Positions 63,956 through 64,000 of a DNA stretch of 64,000 nucleotides are shown here, in pieces. Numbering within the stretch: position 1 is the stretch's first letter; each line of letters starts with the position of its first letter. A program made the translations under genes and the position numbers. The notes under the pieces were generated by a model. That model did not search any database. It was given only the letters and a program-made list of their open reading frames with translations, and had not been told where the DNA came from. Source of the DNA: Paenibacillus tundrae (GTDB lineage Bacteria > Bacillota > Bacilli > Paenibacillales > Paenibacillaceae); assembly GCF_036884255.1 (NCBI RefSeq), contig NZ_CP145605.1, forward strand, positions 5,332,001-5,396,000. The letters run 5' to 3'.

Positions 63956-64000
63956 CTGGCATCGTTCCCTTCCAAAGAATTGGATGATGCAATAGGCCGC
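63956..64000. other. Window edge, upstream of the rhamnosidase gene
   Basis: Only 45 bases remain. The ribosome binding site of the rhamnosidase is seen here; nothing else is resolved. Confidence 0.3.

Overview
The window looks like a chromosomal segment of a spore-forming Bacillales member, most likely Paenibacillus. Evidence: two alpha/beta small acid-soluble spore proteins, YlbJ and YunB sporulation proteins, the lipA / LytH-type peptidase / yunB / yutD neighbourhood known from Bacillus, a tryptophan T-box leader, strong AAGGAGG-type ribosome binding sites and many intrinsic terminators. No rRNA, tRNA or CRISPR array was seen.

Region 1 (1-35.7 kb) is mostly core genome. It holds a manganese-type ABC transporter (permease cut by the window edge, ATPase, lipoprotein) behind an MntR-like operator; two tandem class B penicillin-binding proteins; a CvpA/transglutaminase membrane protein; an MFS permease; a Toprim protein; a Sco copper chaperone; a YdjM-type membrane protein; trpS with its T-box; an aldose epimerase; oligoendopeptidase F; YycC-like and DUF2225 proteins; a truncated globin; YlbJ; NAD kinase; YutD; LipA; LytH; YunB; and the oxidative pentose phosphate genes gnd and zwf. 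An HxlR regulator, a small cluster of immunity-like orphans, and an ECF sigma factor with its anti-sigma partner follow.

Region 2 (about 36-38 kb) carries an Lsa-like ABC-F ribosome protection gene behind a roughly 400-base leader with two tiny ORFs.

Region 3 (about 38-55.5 kb) is a visibly AT-rich accessory island. Its centre is a complete Tn7-like transposition module on the minus strand: TnsA nuclease, TnsB DDE transposase, TnsC/TniB ATPase and two different TniQ/TnsD-type target selectors. A perfect palindrome covers the ribosome binding site of the first TniQ. Likely cargo includes a two-gene CBASS anti-phage system (CD-NTase with AGS-C domain plus a membrane-anchored SAVED effector), a 619-residue orphan, a superfamily 2 helicase with a small partner, and several unrecognised proteins. 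I could not assign both transposon ends.

Region 4 (55.5-64 kb) starts with gene decay (remnants of an EamA permease and a nitronate monooxygenase). It continues with a cytochrome P450 and a carbohydrate locus: GH78 alpha-L-rhamnosidase, a GH35-like beta-galactosidase and a nucleoside hydrolase pseudogene with several stops.
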